64,000 nucleotides of DNA from Saussurea involucrata (taxonomy: Eukaryota; Streptophyta; Magnoliopsida; Asterales; Asteraceae), in assembly GCA_033807775.1 (NCBI GenBank), contig CM066315.1:58992820-59056819 (forward strand), read 5' to 3'. Positions 54,023 through 64,000 of this stretch are shown here, one piece after another; positions within the stretch are counted from its first letter, which is position 1; every line of letters starts with the position of its first letter. A model generated the notes under the pieces. It searched no databases and was not told where the DNA came from. It saw only the letters and a program-made list of their open reading frames with translations. A program made the position numbers and the translations under genes.

Positions 54023-55274
54023 TGATAGGCGGGTTAACACCCCCTAAATCTAACCGCAAGTGTACGGGTCGAATCAAGTAATAGTACAAAAGTACGAGTA
54101 TCGAACACAGGGAACTAGGAACTAAGTATCACAATGACTATAAGATCTATTAACTGAACGGTCGCAATTTTGAGCTGGTGGTATTAAGCTAATCAATTGC
54201 AAGTAATTAAATCAAACACAAGACAGTAGACAACTTAAAGACTTCGGATAGAGAAAACAGTTGAGGGTTGGAAATCCTAAGGTTTTCACATACAAACGCT
54301 TGACTCAAGACAATTACCAACTAATCCCCTTAATGAATACCCAATCTTGAAAATCACCGTTGTTCTTTCTCAAGCAACAACGGGTTTTATTTTGGACGCA
54401 CAAGTTTTATCTCTCGATCTCAACCTATGAAACTCAAAACGCATTAAAAGCAAGATTTCAACGGGACTAAGGCTTACTTGGTATATCTCTATCCAATTTC
54501 TCACCTTAGGCATGCAAATTCTAGTTCTAGCTAACAATTAATTCTCTCGAACTTAATTGTTCACAACAAATCAGATGTAAATTGGCCAAATTCACAAAAG
54601 CATTAAAAACTAAATCACATGCTTCATTAAAATAGGGAAAACTGATAAAAGGTTCAAATCAAATGTCTATAAGCTTAAACCAAATTCATTCCAACCCCCA
54701 ACATCTAAAGATTAGTTCATATTGGTGGTGGACTCAAACATAAGAAAAGGGGATGAAAAAGTGTGTGCAAACATAGTGATCGTGAACGTGTTAGATGTAA
54801 TGGTGAACTCCCTTCTCTCGGTTCTAATCCGCTTCGCGTGATGAATGTCTCCTCGATCGATCCTCTATCGTGGCTCCAAAATACGTGAAAGTGCTCTGAA
54901 AATCGCCTCCCAGCTGCCTCCCGTCGCGCGTCGTGAATGATCCCTAAAATCCGGAAAACACCAAAATATAAAACTGGAACAGGGGGTTGCGCGGTTTTGG
55001 TCGTGACTTGCAAACCGCGCCAGAAACCGCGCGGTTTCTGGTTGTGCTTCGGGTCAGGTTCGGGTCATGGTTTGGGCACGGGTCTCGGGATTCCGTTGGG
55101 CTTCGTTTTGTACTCGTTTTGGGCTCTTTTCCGCTTCTTTTCTCGATGATTGTTGTCTTTTAGATTACCTGCACATTTCACTCGATAAACCATAAAGTTT
55201 CGCCTTTTTGCTAGAACACAAGCCAATCTCATTGGTTTAAGGACCGAAAATAACGCCAAAAAGTGGCGTTATCA
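54023..55274 (-). repeat. 5' LTR of Athila-1 (1252 bp)
   Basis: Same length and ends as 48170-49421. The 22-bp palindrome is preserved at 55020-55041. Confidence 0.9.
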
Positions 55275-55767
55275 TCTGCCACCACCACCGCTTCCATGAG
55301 ACTGTGCCTCGTCTCTCACCGCTTCTTTGATATATATGAAACGTTCTTCACTACATGATTCTACAAAGGAATGTTTCCTCTGCAGAACATAATTGGATTA
55401 AACCTACAAAATAGGTAGGTTTAATTATGTGGAAGAAGTAATAGTTGGATAATTAGGTTTCAAAGAGATAATGGTGGTAGACCAAATCAAAAGAACTCAG
55501 GAAGGGTTGGCATGCTCCAATGAGTAAATAGTTGGATAATTCATGAAGTTGTTGATTTTGTTAATATGGATTCATTTTTTTGGAAGATATTGATAAGGCA
55601 GGCGATATAGATGGACGTAAGGAGAAGATTTGGGGAGTTGTAATTTAATTTGAAATATTACTAATATACCTTTTTTATTAATTATGGCAATATAATTAAT
55701 TACATAAAATGATTGGTTTATATTGGATCTCACAGTTATCACAAACTATTTAGTTCTCATTTGATTA
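55275..55767. other. Spacer
   Basis: Continuation of the CCACC-rich sequence interrupted at 48164, then AT-rich DNA. No gene seen. Confidence 0.5.
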
Positions 55768-57041
55768 AGCCCCTATATATATATATATAGAGGGAGCATC
55801 TTTTGCAACTGAAATTTAATATGAAACCGATGCAACTTAATCTTAACCATCCATTATTAAGATCAACGGTTAATATGAATTCGATTAAAACTTGAATTTG
55901 AAATAAAGGAAAGGGTAATCTTGGAAGATATTTTAAAATATTTTAAATTTTAAATTTTATTAATAATTAGATTATTATCTAATTTAGTTTGTTTCCATGT
56001 TTATCTCCACTAACCTAAAATATGAAAATCTTCTCCATAATTCCATTTTGAACGTAATGCTTCATTCTTTTTCATCCTTCATCTTCATCTTCATCTTCAT
56101 CTTTTTTATCCATTCTTCCATCTTCATCTTCTTTTTTAATTATTTATCTTCATATTTATCCATCCTGAAAAAAGTAGATTTCACTGCGACGACGAAGATT
56201 TCTGGAAAAAGTTGATTCACCGAGGCCATGAAGAATTCTAGAAAAAGTTGATTTCACCGAGACGATGAAGAATTCTAGAAAAATTCGATTTCAACGAGAC
56301 GGTGAAGAAATCTGGAAAAAATGGAGATGGTGAAGAATTAGGGGGAAAACTTGAAGACGGTGAAGAATTCTGGAAATAATGGAGACAATGAAGAATTCTG
56401 GAAAAAATGGAGATCGATTACTACAGTTATGAAATTTATAAATGGTTATGAAATTTTATGAATTAGTATGAACTGTTCTTTGTATTACAGTTATGAATTT
56501 TTTATGAAAGATTGTGAAATTTTAGGAATGGTTATGAATGGGTATGAACTGTTCTTGTATTATAGTTATGAATTTTTTTACGAAAGACTATGAAATTTTA
56601 GGAATGGTTATGAAACATGTACGAACTAGTCTTGTATTACAGTTATGAATTTTTTACGAAAGACTATGAAATTTTAGGAATGGCTATGAAACATGTACGA
56701 ACTAGTCTTGTATTACAGTTATGATTTTTTTTTGATGGTTATGAAATTTTATGAACGACTATGAATATGTATGAATTATTATTTTAGTACGATTATGAAA
56801 TTTTTTAAATGGTTATGAATTTTTTAAAATGGTTATTAAATTGAATTATTTCCTAAAATTATGGAGTCGGTTATATATGGTAACCGAATAATTTATTTAA
56901 AGAATTTTAATAATTTAAAAAAAATCTGAATTATTCCTAAAAATACGAATTCGTTGAAAGGACAAAAATACCCTCGGTTTCATTGGTTTCATCATTTAAT
57001 ACGGTTGTAGAATAAGGGGCCTATATATCTATATATATACA
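55768..57041. mobile_element. Possible AT-rich inverted-repeat element
   Basis: Left end (TATATATAGAGGGAG, then AATTTAATATGAAACCGATG) and right end read inward (TATATAGGCCCC, then TTAAATGATGAAACCAATG) are imperfect inverted repeats. The interior has GAAGAATTCTGGAAAAA repeats (56170-56420) and a repeat of about 75 bp around TATGAAATTTTAGGAATGG (56430-56850). No clear TSD. Superfamily unknown, MULE-like at best. Confidence 0.4.
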
Positions 57042-57869
57042 CACACACACTAGCTCCATTCGAAAAAGGAGGAAAAGTAACTAAAATAGCAATCATGGCA
57101 TGTTATTAGCAGTAATGGATGGTTACGACCGGTTTAGCTAAGATAATGGGTTGGCAATAACTGCACCAGAGTTCTGGACGTGCAAGTCCAGAGCTCTGGT
57201 TACATGAGACCAGAGGACTTTGGTCATACGTAATCAGCGATGTAATTTCATAATTTGGGAGTTCGTTTACTTTTCACGTTTGAGTGAGTTTGGGTGGAGT
57301 TTACTTTACGAAGGAATATTTTATATTGGGATTTCTTCTTTAAAATGGTGCGTTCTGGAAAACGTTTATATTGGTATTGCCATCACCTAAAGTTACTTTT
57401 TTTGAAAAAGGGTCGTTCTCATATTTAACGTAAATTATTTTGGACTTCATGATTTAAGTTTCATTCATTTCTTTCTAGCGATCTATGTAAACATGATGAA
57501 AACTCTTTATTTCTTTCTAGCGATCTATATAAACATGATTTAAGTTTCATTCATTTTACACTATATCATAAGAGCCTCTTAATCTTTCTGGCCACTTAAT
57601 CATTCTGCACTAAACCATTCAGCAACTGCCAAATAGCCCCTAAGTGTAAGTATTTACTATTACCGATAAACGTTTAGCGACTTGGACAAACGACCCCTTA
57701 TTAGAGGTTTTCTTTTGAAAGGGGGTGTTTCAAGAAGAAGTTTTGTATTACGACATATGGGTGGTTGCATAGGCGGGTCACGAAAGGAAGGGGTGGTGAA
57801 ATTGATGGACGAGAGGGGGAAGGGTGGTAAAGTTATTGATGGCGTCTTGGGGAGGGTGAAGGGGAAGGG
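57042..57869. other. Spacer with one hairpin
   Basis: No gene seen. A 15-bp inverted repeat with a 6-base loop lies at 57165-57200 (ACCAGAGTTCTGGAC and its near complement). A short local duplication around TCTAGCGATCTAT lies near 57475-57530. Confidence 0.5.
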
Positions 57870-58230
57870 TTTTTTGTTTTTTGTTTTGTTATTTTTTTTT
57901 AACAGTGAAAGTTTTATTAAAACTATCAAGACGCTAGGGAAAGAAATTACATATCTGAAATGGCAAGAAGGGGGTTTTGTAACCACTCCACCCAATTAAT
58001 CTTAACCATACTACTCCTAGTAGTAATCCAATAGTACGAATGAGTTACAATATTATCCCACAACACCGCCTTCCTGGTCTTAGGAGTTCTAAACAACGTC
58101 TCATTCCTTTGGGACCAAATACACCAAAGTGCCGTAAGTATGACCGCCTCTAGACAAGTTGACTCCACTTTCTTCAACCTCAAAGAGCTTAACCAGTCCG
58201 TCCAATCCGAATTAGATTTGAGAGTCGGAA
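57870..58230 (-). pseudogene. LINE (non-LTR retrotransposon) 3' end
   Basis: On the minus strand an open stretch from 58229 encodes SDWTDWLSSLRLKKVE and then LTALWCIWSQRNETLF. The W-x-IW-x-x-RN-x-x-x-F pattern occurs at the C-terminus of plant LINE ORF2. It is followed by AATAAAA and an A-rich tail (T-rich on the plus strand at 57870-57900). The 5' side is cut by the Copia-3 LTR at 58232. Confidence 0.75.
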
Positions 58231-58231
58231 A

Positions 58232-59199
58232 TGTTGATCCAAACCCTCAGTGATTTAATAATGACTCTTTAAAGAATCACTTAGTGAAAATTGTAAGTAG
58301 ACAATATGTATTAGAGTTTCACTATCGCTGATAAGTACTATGTCTCTACAGTACCGCTGATAGGAAACTCATGCTCTTCAAATTACACATTCAGCGATAC
58401 TATTCATCAATAAAGCTCTGAGCATGTTCAGTCTTGTTGATGATCGCTGATGATTTTAGTTGTTTACTTATGATCCCCGAAGACAAGTTTCACGTCAACT
58501 ATGTTCTACGCTGAAGTCAAAGATCAAGCCAAAGAACCAACGTCAAGTCTACTAATGAACTGATGCGGATATCAGCGAAGCCAAGATTTGTCCACTCAAC
58601 GTGAAGTTTCAAGTAGAAAACTTCTGCAAACGCTGAACTTTATCACTCGCTGATAAAGATCTATTTAGCGAACGCTGATCATGAAGTTTCATCTACAAGT
58701 TACTTTTGTCTTACCATCTTGCACGCCTCCGTACGAAAATGTCAGAATAGGACATCCCTTTTGTCCATTATCGTACAACCAACTCTAATTCTACACTGTT
58801 CATCATGCGGCTACTAGGTTGTCTATAAAGGTCAAACCATGCAACCAATCAGCTGCTGCCACGTGTAAAGTTGTACTGATATGCATTAAATGCATGCAGT
58901 ATATAAGAAGACCCTACTTCAGAAATGAAGTGCTCAGCCATCTTCTTCTCCCTACTACTTTGTGTTAGAATATTATACTTAATATTTTTATCTCTTATCT
59001 TACTTATTTTCTAGTGCAAGAAAATCTTAGTGTTCTCTTAACTTGTTTAGATTAGGTTTAATCCTTAATCTTGTTCCGCAACAAGTTGTAAATTGTTTGA
59101 TAAATATCAATAAACAATTTAGAAAGTAAAAATCGTGTCTTTGTATTCAACCCCCCCCCCCCTCTTCTACAAACTTGTATAACCCTTTCGGGACCAACA
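58232..59199 (+). repeat. 5' LTR of Copia-3 (968 bp)
   Basis: TGTTGATCC...CCAACA, clearly homologous to the Copia-1 LTR but with many differences, so a different subfamily or an older copy. TATATAAGAAG lies near 58900, and a C-run near 59150 varies as in Copia-1. Confidence 0.88.
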
Positions 59200-59201
59200 A
59201 G

Positions 59202-59213
59202 TGGTATTAGAGC
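59202..59213 (+). other. Mutated primer-binding site of Copia-3
   Basis: TGGTATTAGAGC, one change from the TGGTATCAGAGC used by Copia-1 and Copia-2. Confidence 0.75.
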
Positions 59214-59281
59214 AGATTGTTTAAACTCATAAACAAGATCTTGCTTATACTAATCTTTTCTCTTCCTTGCTATTTCTCATA

Positions 59282-60081
59282 ATGGCTACCAACACAAACA
59301 CAAACTATATTGACAATGTTCTCTTGCACTCACTGACAAGCCTAGATCATCAACCCCTGTTGATAAGGCTACTGCTACCTGCTTTAACTGTGAAAAAGTA
59401 GGACACTTTGCTAGTGAATGCAGGTCAAAGAAAGTCTTTAAACCCTCAGCTTTCTCCAAGAAATCCTCTAACCCCAGGGCTAGAGATGACAAGTACAAAA
59501 GGCTGAAAGAAAAATATTCAAAGCTGAAAAGCTTTAAGAAGAAAGGCAAAGGCTTGATCGCTGATTTCGACTGGGCTGCCTCTGACACTGAAGAATCATC
59601 TGACTCAGAAGATGAGGATGAGGCCAACCTCTGTCTCATGGCAAAGATAGAAGAAGAGGAAGAAAATTCTGACATTCCCTCTATTTCAACTTCTACCTCT
59701 AAGGTATCAACTTCTTTCTTTACTAATATTTCAGATATTGATGAAGCTGATAGTCTTCGGAAAATCGATCTCTTGACTATGAACTTATATGATGCCATGA
59801 ATGGCAAAGCTGTAGCTGAAAATCAAAACATTGATCTCGCTGAACAACTTAAAAATTGTCACCTTCAAATAGAAAAGCTTTCTAAAATTGAAGAGGATTT
59901 AAAAGATCAGGTTCATACAAATCAGCTAGTCAAAATCGAACGTGATGAAGCTATCGCTGCATTAAAAGCTGAAAAGGCTACTGTTGAAGGATGGTGTAAA
60001 TCCTCAACAACGATCACTGAGATAATCAAGTCTCAGATTCCCTTGAGTGACAAACGTGATCTTGGTTACAAAGTTGATACT
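59282..60081 (+). pseudogene. gag: Copia-3 gag remnant
   Basis: Begins ATG with the same TNTNYIDN start as Copia-1, loses one G in GACAATGGTTC, then jumps from CTCTTGCA to CTGACAAGCC. This removes about 870 bp corresponding to Copia-1 16835-17705, the capsid domain. The CCHC knuckle CFNCEKVGHFASEC (near 59378) and the following acidic and coiled-coil region remain open up to the Athila-2 insertion. Without the capsid domain it cannot form particles by itself. Confidence 0.85.
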
Positions 60082-61368
60082 TGATAACGCCACTTTTTGG
60101 TGTTATTTTCAGTGCTCAAACCAATGAGATTGGCTTGTATTTAAGCAAAGAGGCGAAATTTTATGGTTTATCTAGTGGAATGTGTAGGCAATCTTAAAGG
60201 AATGCAATCATCGAGAAAAGACGTGAAAAAGAGCCTAAAAAGAGCCTAAAAAGAGTCTAAAACGAAGCCAACGGAAGCCCAAGACCCACGCCCGAACCAG
60301 GACCCAAAACCGCGAACCAAACCGCGGCACACACTGTTCCACGCCGCGCGGTTTGGTGGCGCGCAGTTTGCAAACCGCAGCACACACTGTTTTGCGAATT
60401 TAAGCTATGTTTTTCCGGATTTTAGGTCATTCTCGTTACAACTCGACACACGACGAACGGCAGACGACTTGGGGCGATTTCTGGAGACTTTTCACATCTT
60501 TTGGAGCCACGAGAGAGGATCAAACGAGGAGGAATTCACGACGCGACGCGGATTAGAGCCGGGAAAAAGGGAGTTTATCACTACATCTTTCACGTTCACA
60601 TTAATCATGTTTACATACAGTTTTTCATCCCCTTTTCTTGTGTTTTTGTCCCCCAACATCATGAACTAATCTTTAGATGTTGGGGGTTGGAATGAATTCG
60701 ATTTAAGTGTACAAACATGTGATTAGTGACTTTTATCAGTTTTTCTTATTTTAATGAAGCATGTGATTTTGTTTTTAATGCTTTTGTGAATTTGGCCAAT
60801 TTACATTTGATTTGTTATGAATAATTAAGATCGAGAGAATTAATTGTTAATCTAGAACTAAGAAATTGCACGCCTAAGGTGAGAAAGGAGATAGAGATAT
60901 TCCGAGTAAGCTTTAGTCCCGTTAAAATCTTGAGCTTAATGTGTTTTGAATTCCACAGGTGAGATCGAGAGATATAACTTGTGCTTTTCAAGATAAAGGT
61001 CGTTGTTGCTTGAAAGAGAACAACGGTGATTTTTACAAGATTGGGTATTCATTATACGGAATAACTGGTAATTGTTGCGAGTCAAGTGTTTGTATACGAA
61101 TGTCTTAGGATTTCCAACCCTCAACTATTTTCTCTATCTGAAGTTCTTAAGTTGTTTACTGTTTGTGTGTTTGATTTAGTTTTGTTTGCAATTAAGTAGT
61201 TTATAAACCAACCTCTCAGAATTGCGACGTTCAGTTAATAGTTTTTATAGTAATTGTGATACTCAGTTCCTAGTTCCTGTGGATTCGATACTCGTACTTC
61301 CGTACGTATTACTTGATTTCGACACCGTACACTTGCGGTTAGATTTAGGGGGTGATACCAGCCTATCA
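60082..61368 (+). repeat. 5' LTR of Athila-2 (1287 bp)
   Basis: TGATAACGCC...CCTATCA. Related to the Athila-1 LTR, in the opposite genomic orientation, but diverged. It has its own CGCGCGGTTT and CAAACCGCAG blocks near 60343-60378. Confidence 0.88.
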
Positions 61369-61374
61369 ATTTTT

Positions 61375-61392
61375 TGGCGCCGTTGCCGGGGA
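61375..61392 (+). other. Primer-binding site of Athila-2
   Basis: TGGCGCCGTTGCCGGGGA, identical to that of Athila-1. Confidence 0.9.
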
Positions 61393-61523
61393 ACTAGTTG
61401 CAACTGATAGTACTACCAGCTATAAGCGCTATTAGATTGAACATTTTTTTATTGCTTTATTCCATCACTTTCAGTTTCTGGATTACTAACTTCGCCTACT
61501 CTCTTTCAGGTACTAATTGGTTT

Positions 61524-63827
61524 ATGCCAAGGAAAACCCAAGGGGAGAAAATCGAATCACTCGATCCGGAGATCGAGAGAACCGTCCGCCGAATACGCCA
61601 AGAGACCAAAGCCAAGAGACATCAAAAGATGGGTGACGAAATGCCCGTCAATAGACCCCCTTGTAACAACCCACCTCCGCCTACTCCGGCGAGAGTTCCG
61701 ATGCGGTCATTTGCCAATCCGAACGTGGCAGTCGCATGCATAGGCATCCAACCGCCCACTACTGGGGCGAACTACTTCGAGATTAAACCGAGTACCATCG
61801 TCATGGTACAGCAGAATCAGTTCGGAGGGGCCCAGACAGAAGATCCTCATGCACATCTTCGTGCATTTGAGAGGATATGCAACACGTTCAAAATCAATGG
61901 GGTGAACGAGGATGCCATCAAGCTAAGACTGTTCAACTTTTCACTCAAAGGTAGAGCCGAAACATGGACCGAGAGTATCCGACCGGACTCGATCACTACA
62001 TGGGCACAACTGAAAGCGGCCTTCCTTCAGAAATTCTTTCCACCGGGAAGAACTGCTCAATTAATGGATGACATCACTCACTTCGCGCAATGGGATCAAG
62101 AGACCTTATATGAAGCATGGGAGAGATACAAGGATATGATCAAGAAGTGCCCTCACCATGGATTACAAGGTTGGGTCATCATCCAGACTTTCTTTGGAGG
62201 CCTTCACCCGCAGTTCAAGAATGACATCACAGCTGCAGCGGGTGGAGCATTAATGAACAAAACGTATGAAGAAGCTGTCGACTTGATCGAGAACTTAGCC
62301 GAGCATAGCTACGCCACGCCACGATCTTCTATCATAAGGGTAGTGAGTGTTCAAGAGTCGGACGAGCTGAAAGAAATAAAAGCTCAACTAGCAGCAATCA
62401 CGAACCATCTGAAAGGAGGCAGTCCACAAGAGCCCGAGCAAATTCAGTTCCTACAAAACCGGAACAATCAGCCGAGGAACGACCCGTTCTCGAATACCTA
62501 TAATGAGGGGTGGAAGAAGCATCCGAATTTTTCATGGAGTCAACCCGGTCAACCACCACAAGGTAATAACTCTAACTCTTCCAATTCTTTTAATACTAAC
62601 AATGTTTACCGTCCTCCAGGTTTCAACCAAAGGAATTTCAATGAAGGACAATCTAGGGAGAAGAAACCGGGGCTAGAAGACATGATGATGAAATTCATGA
62701 ACAAGATGGATAGCACGGTTGGAGAGTTAGAGAGCACGGTGAATACGGTAAAAGCCGCAACCGATCAGAACACCGCATCCATCAAGATTCTCGAGAGACA
62801 AGTGGGGCAGATTTCGGAAGCCCTACAAAACCGAGAACCCAGGAAATTTCCAAGTCAAACCGAAAGGACAAACCGGGAAGAATGTAATGCCATCTATCTG
62901 AGAAGTGGCAAGGAGCTGAGTGGATACACAACACGAGAGCCTCCATCAAGGGAAACCGAGCCTAAAGAGAAAGAGGTTGAGATTGTAGATGTGGATGAGT
63001 TGGAGGCTGATGAAGAGGCGGTGATTGAAGAGAGCTCAAAGAGTGAAGAGAAAAAGAAGCAACCACCAATCAACCCGTCTGTACCACCACTACCATATCC
63101 GAATCGGGTGAAGGCACGCAAGGATGAGGAACAGTTCAATAAGTTCCTCGATGTCTTCAAGAAGCTACACATCAACATTCCATTCGCGGAGGCACTTGCT
63201 CAAATGCCGACCTACCTCAAGTTCATGAAGGAGATTCTATCCAAGAAGAGGGCGATCGATCACCAGTCCACCGTTGCACTTACTGAGGAGTGCAACACAA
63301 TTATTCAGAACAAGCTTCCCCCGAAGCTCAAAGATCCAGGGAGTTTTTCAATCCCTATTCAAATTGGGAAGTTTTCTTTTGATAAGGTATTATGTGATTT
63401 AGGAGCTAGTATTAACTTAATGCCTTTATCTGTTTTCAAGAAACTGGGATTGGGAGAAGTGCAGTCGACGTACATGACGCTCAAACTCGCGGATCGATCG
63501 ATCTTATACCCGTATGGAGTGGTAGAAGATGTGCTAATCAAGGTCGGCAAGTTCTACTTCTCGGTGGACTTCGTGGTGCTAGACGTCGATGAAGATGTAG
63601 AGGTCCCGCTCATTTTGGGGAGATCATTCTTGGCCACGAGCAGAGCGCTGATAGACATGGAAGAAGGTGAGATGACCTTCAGGGTTGGCGGCGAAAAGGT
63701 TATTTTCAAGATGTTTGAGAGTGGAAGGCGTAGAGACGGAGATGGCAAGGGAAAGCCAGATGAGGGAAAATCTGCGAAGAACCGCAAGTGTGGGCGATTC
63801 GATTCCGTGGATACTGAGCCAAGTTGA
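61524..63827 (+). CDS. gag: Athila-2 Gag-protease (767 aa)
   Basis: Intact ORF. I chose the ATG at 61524 (MPRKTQGEKIE) because Athila-1 shares this start; the frame is open further upstream to 61398. Capsid region: TIVMVQQNQFGGAQTEDPHA, GRAETWTESI, FLQKFFPPGRTAQLM (residues about 80-290). Then an Asn/Gln-rich linker, a coiled-coil (about 390-440) and a Glu-rich stretch. The aspartic protease domain has LCDLGASINLMPLSVF near residue 625 and VPLILGRSFLATS. The frame ends with TGA at 63825-63827, right after the protease. The stem-loop GGTGGG-AGGCAA-CCCACC follows within 60 bp, as in Athila-1. RT and integrase are not encoded here. Confidence 0.9.
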   Translation: MPRKTQGEKIESLDPEIERTVRRIRQETKAKRHQKMGDEMPVNRPPCNNPPPPTPARVPMRSFANPNVAVACIGIQPPTTGANYFEIKPSTIVMVQQNQFGGAQTEDPHAHLRAFERICNTFKINGVNEDAIKLRLFNFSLKGRAETWTESIRPDSITTWAQLKAAFLQKFFPPGRTAQLMDDITHFAQWDQETLYEAWERYKDMIKKCPHHGLQGWVIIQTFFGGLHPQFKNDITAAAGGALMNKTYEEAVDLIENLAEHSYATPRSSIIRVVSVQESDELKEIKAQLAAITNHLKGGSPQEPEQIQFLQNRNNQPRNDPFSNTYNEGWKKHPNFSWSQPGQPPQGNNSNSSNSFNTNNVYRPPGFNQRNFNEGQSREKKPGLEDMMMKFMNKMDSTVGELESTVNTVKAATDQNTASIKILERQVGQISEALQNREPRKFPSQTERTNREECNAIYLRSGKELSGYTTREPPSRETEPKEKEVEIVDVDELEADEEAVIEESSKSEEKKKQPPINPSVPPLPYPNRVKARKDEEQFNKFLDVFKKLHINIPFAEALAQMPTYLKFMKEILSKKRAIDHQSTVALTEECNTIIQNKLPPKLKDPGSFSIPIQIGKFSFDKVLCDLGASINLMPLSVFKKLGLGEVQSTYMTLKLADRSILYPYGVVEDVLIKVGKFYFSVDFVVLDVDEDVEVPLILGRSFLATSRALIDMEEGEMTFRVGGEKVIFKMFESGRRRDGDGKGKPDEGKSAKNRKCGRFDSVDTEPS

Positions 63828-64000
63828 GATCCACATAGTCGTGCCACGACTTTAACTACGGCGCTGGGTGGGAGGCAACCCACCGAGGTTAGTTTTCTTT
63901 TTAATTTTCAGTTTTTGAGTGTGTTCTTAGTTACGAAAAACAATAAAAATGAAAAAAAACGAAAAATCAAAAAAATTGCTGAAACAAGGACTTACGCGGC
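63828..64000 (+). other. Start of the Athila-2 non-coding 3' region
   Basis: Collinear with Athila-1 at about 51589-51420, including GGGTGGGAGGCAACCCACCG and the beginning of a CG-rich block at the window edge. Confidence 0.75.

Larger units (their letters stand above)
48170..55274 (-). mobile_element. Athila-like Gypsy element with gag and protease only
   Basis: 7.1 kb. Two 1252-bp LTRs, a tRNA-Asp-type primer site next to the right LTR and a purine tract next to the left LTR, so it reads on the minus strand. The flanks TTTGC (48165-48169) and TCTGC (55275-55279) are a TSD with one change. The 4.6-kb interior encodes broken gag-protease and then about 2.1 kb without RT, RNase H or integrase. 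Confidence 0.9.
58232..60081 (+). mobile_element. Copia-3: gag-deleted relative of Copia-1, cut by Athila-2
   Basis: LTR, altered primer site and part of gag of the Copia-1 family. The right side is interrupted at 60081 by Athila-2, so its pol, if any, lies beyond the window. Confidence 0.85.
60082..64000 (+). mobile_element. Athila-2: Athila-like Gypsy element, right end outside the window
   Basis: 5' LTR, tRNA-Asp-type primer site and a long gag-protease ORF on the plus strand. Homologous to Athila-1 throughout. Inserted into Copia-3; the expected TSD is ATACT (60077-60081), but its partner lies beyond the window. Confidence 0.9.

Noticed and set aside
57682..57999. 105-aa plus-strand ORF
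   Set aside because: It is antisense to the LINE tail and ORF end on the minus strand and includes the T-rich complement of the poly(A) tail.
1..64000. tRNA, rRNA or other structured RNA genes
   Set aside because: Scanned for tRNA-like A and B boxes and rRNA motifs; the only tRNA-like matches are the primer-binding sites of LTR elements.

Overview
This is plant nuclear DNA, almost certainly eudicot. It holds intron-bearing genes, very AT-rich spacers, SIRE-type Copia elements with a third (env-like) ORF, Athila-type Gypsy elements primed by tRNA-Asp, a hAT transposon and several families of small inverted-repeat elements. The abundance of SIRE-like elements with a long env-like ORF would fit Asteraceae, but I cannot prove the family from this window. 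The only convincing host gene is a small secreted invertase/pectin methylesterase inhibitor (PMEI) on the minus strand at 2605-3135. Nearly everything else is a nest of transposable elements whose borders can be set from target-site duplications (TSDs).

Region 1 (1-3626) is AT-rich spacer with a Tourist-type MITE inserted in opposite orientation into a second copy of its own family, followed by the PMEI gene. Region 2 (3635-40328) is one hAT transposon of about 3.7 kb blown up to 36.7 kb. Its transposase coding sequence is split by a recent non-coding LTR element with 2.46-kb LTRs (5891-15028) and by a SIRE-type Copia element (Copia-1, 15742-39560). The 3' LTR of Copia-1 was then split by another SIRE-type element (Copia-2, 28541-39265). 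All four have perfect TSDs: 8 bp for the hAT and 5 bp for each retroelement. Removing the inserts restores a nearly intact BED-finger/hATC transposase.

Region 3 (40329-48164) holds small DNA elements: a Tourist MITE containing a Mutator-like element that contains a hAT MITE, then a 2.25-kb palindromic Mutator-like element carrying a MATH-domain gene fragment in both arms. Region 4 (48170-55274) is a complete minus-strand Athila-like element with gag and protease but no RT or integrase. Region 5 (55275-58230) is spacer, an AT-rich inverted-repeat element and a LINE 3' end. Region 6 (58232-64000) is a gag-deleted relative of Copia-1 cut by a second Athila-like element, which has an intact gag-protease ORF and runs off the window.

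The observations most worth following are the palindromic MATH-carrying Mutator-like element (a possible hairpin-RNA source), the gag-protease-only Athila family, three successive hairpins with compensating stem changes inside one Athila, probable introns in the env-like gene and in the hAT leader, and a recurrent TCGGT/ACCGA hairpin in two tandem arrays of the non-coding LTR element.
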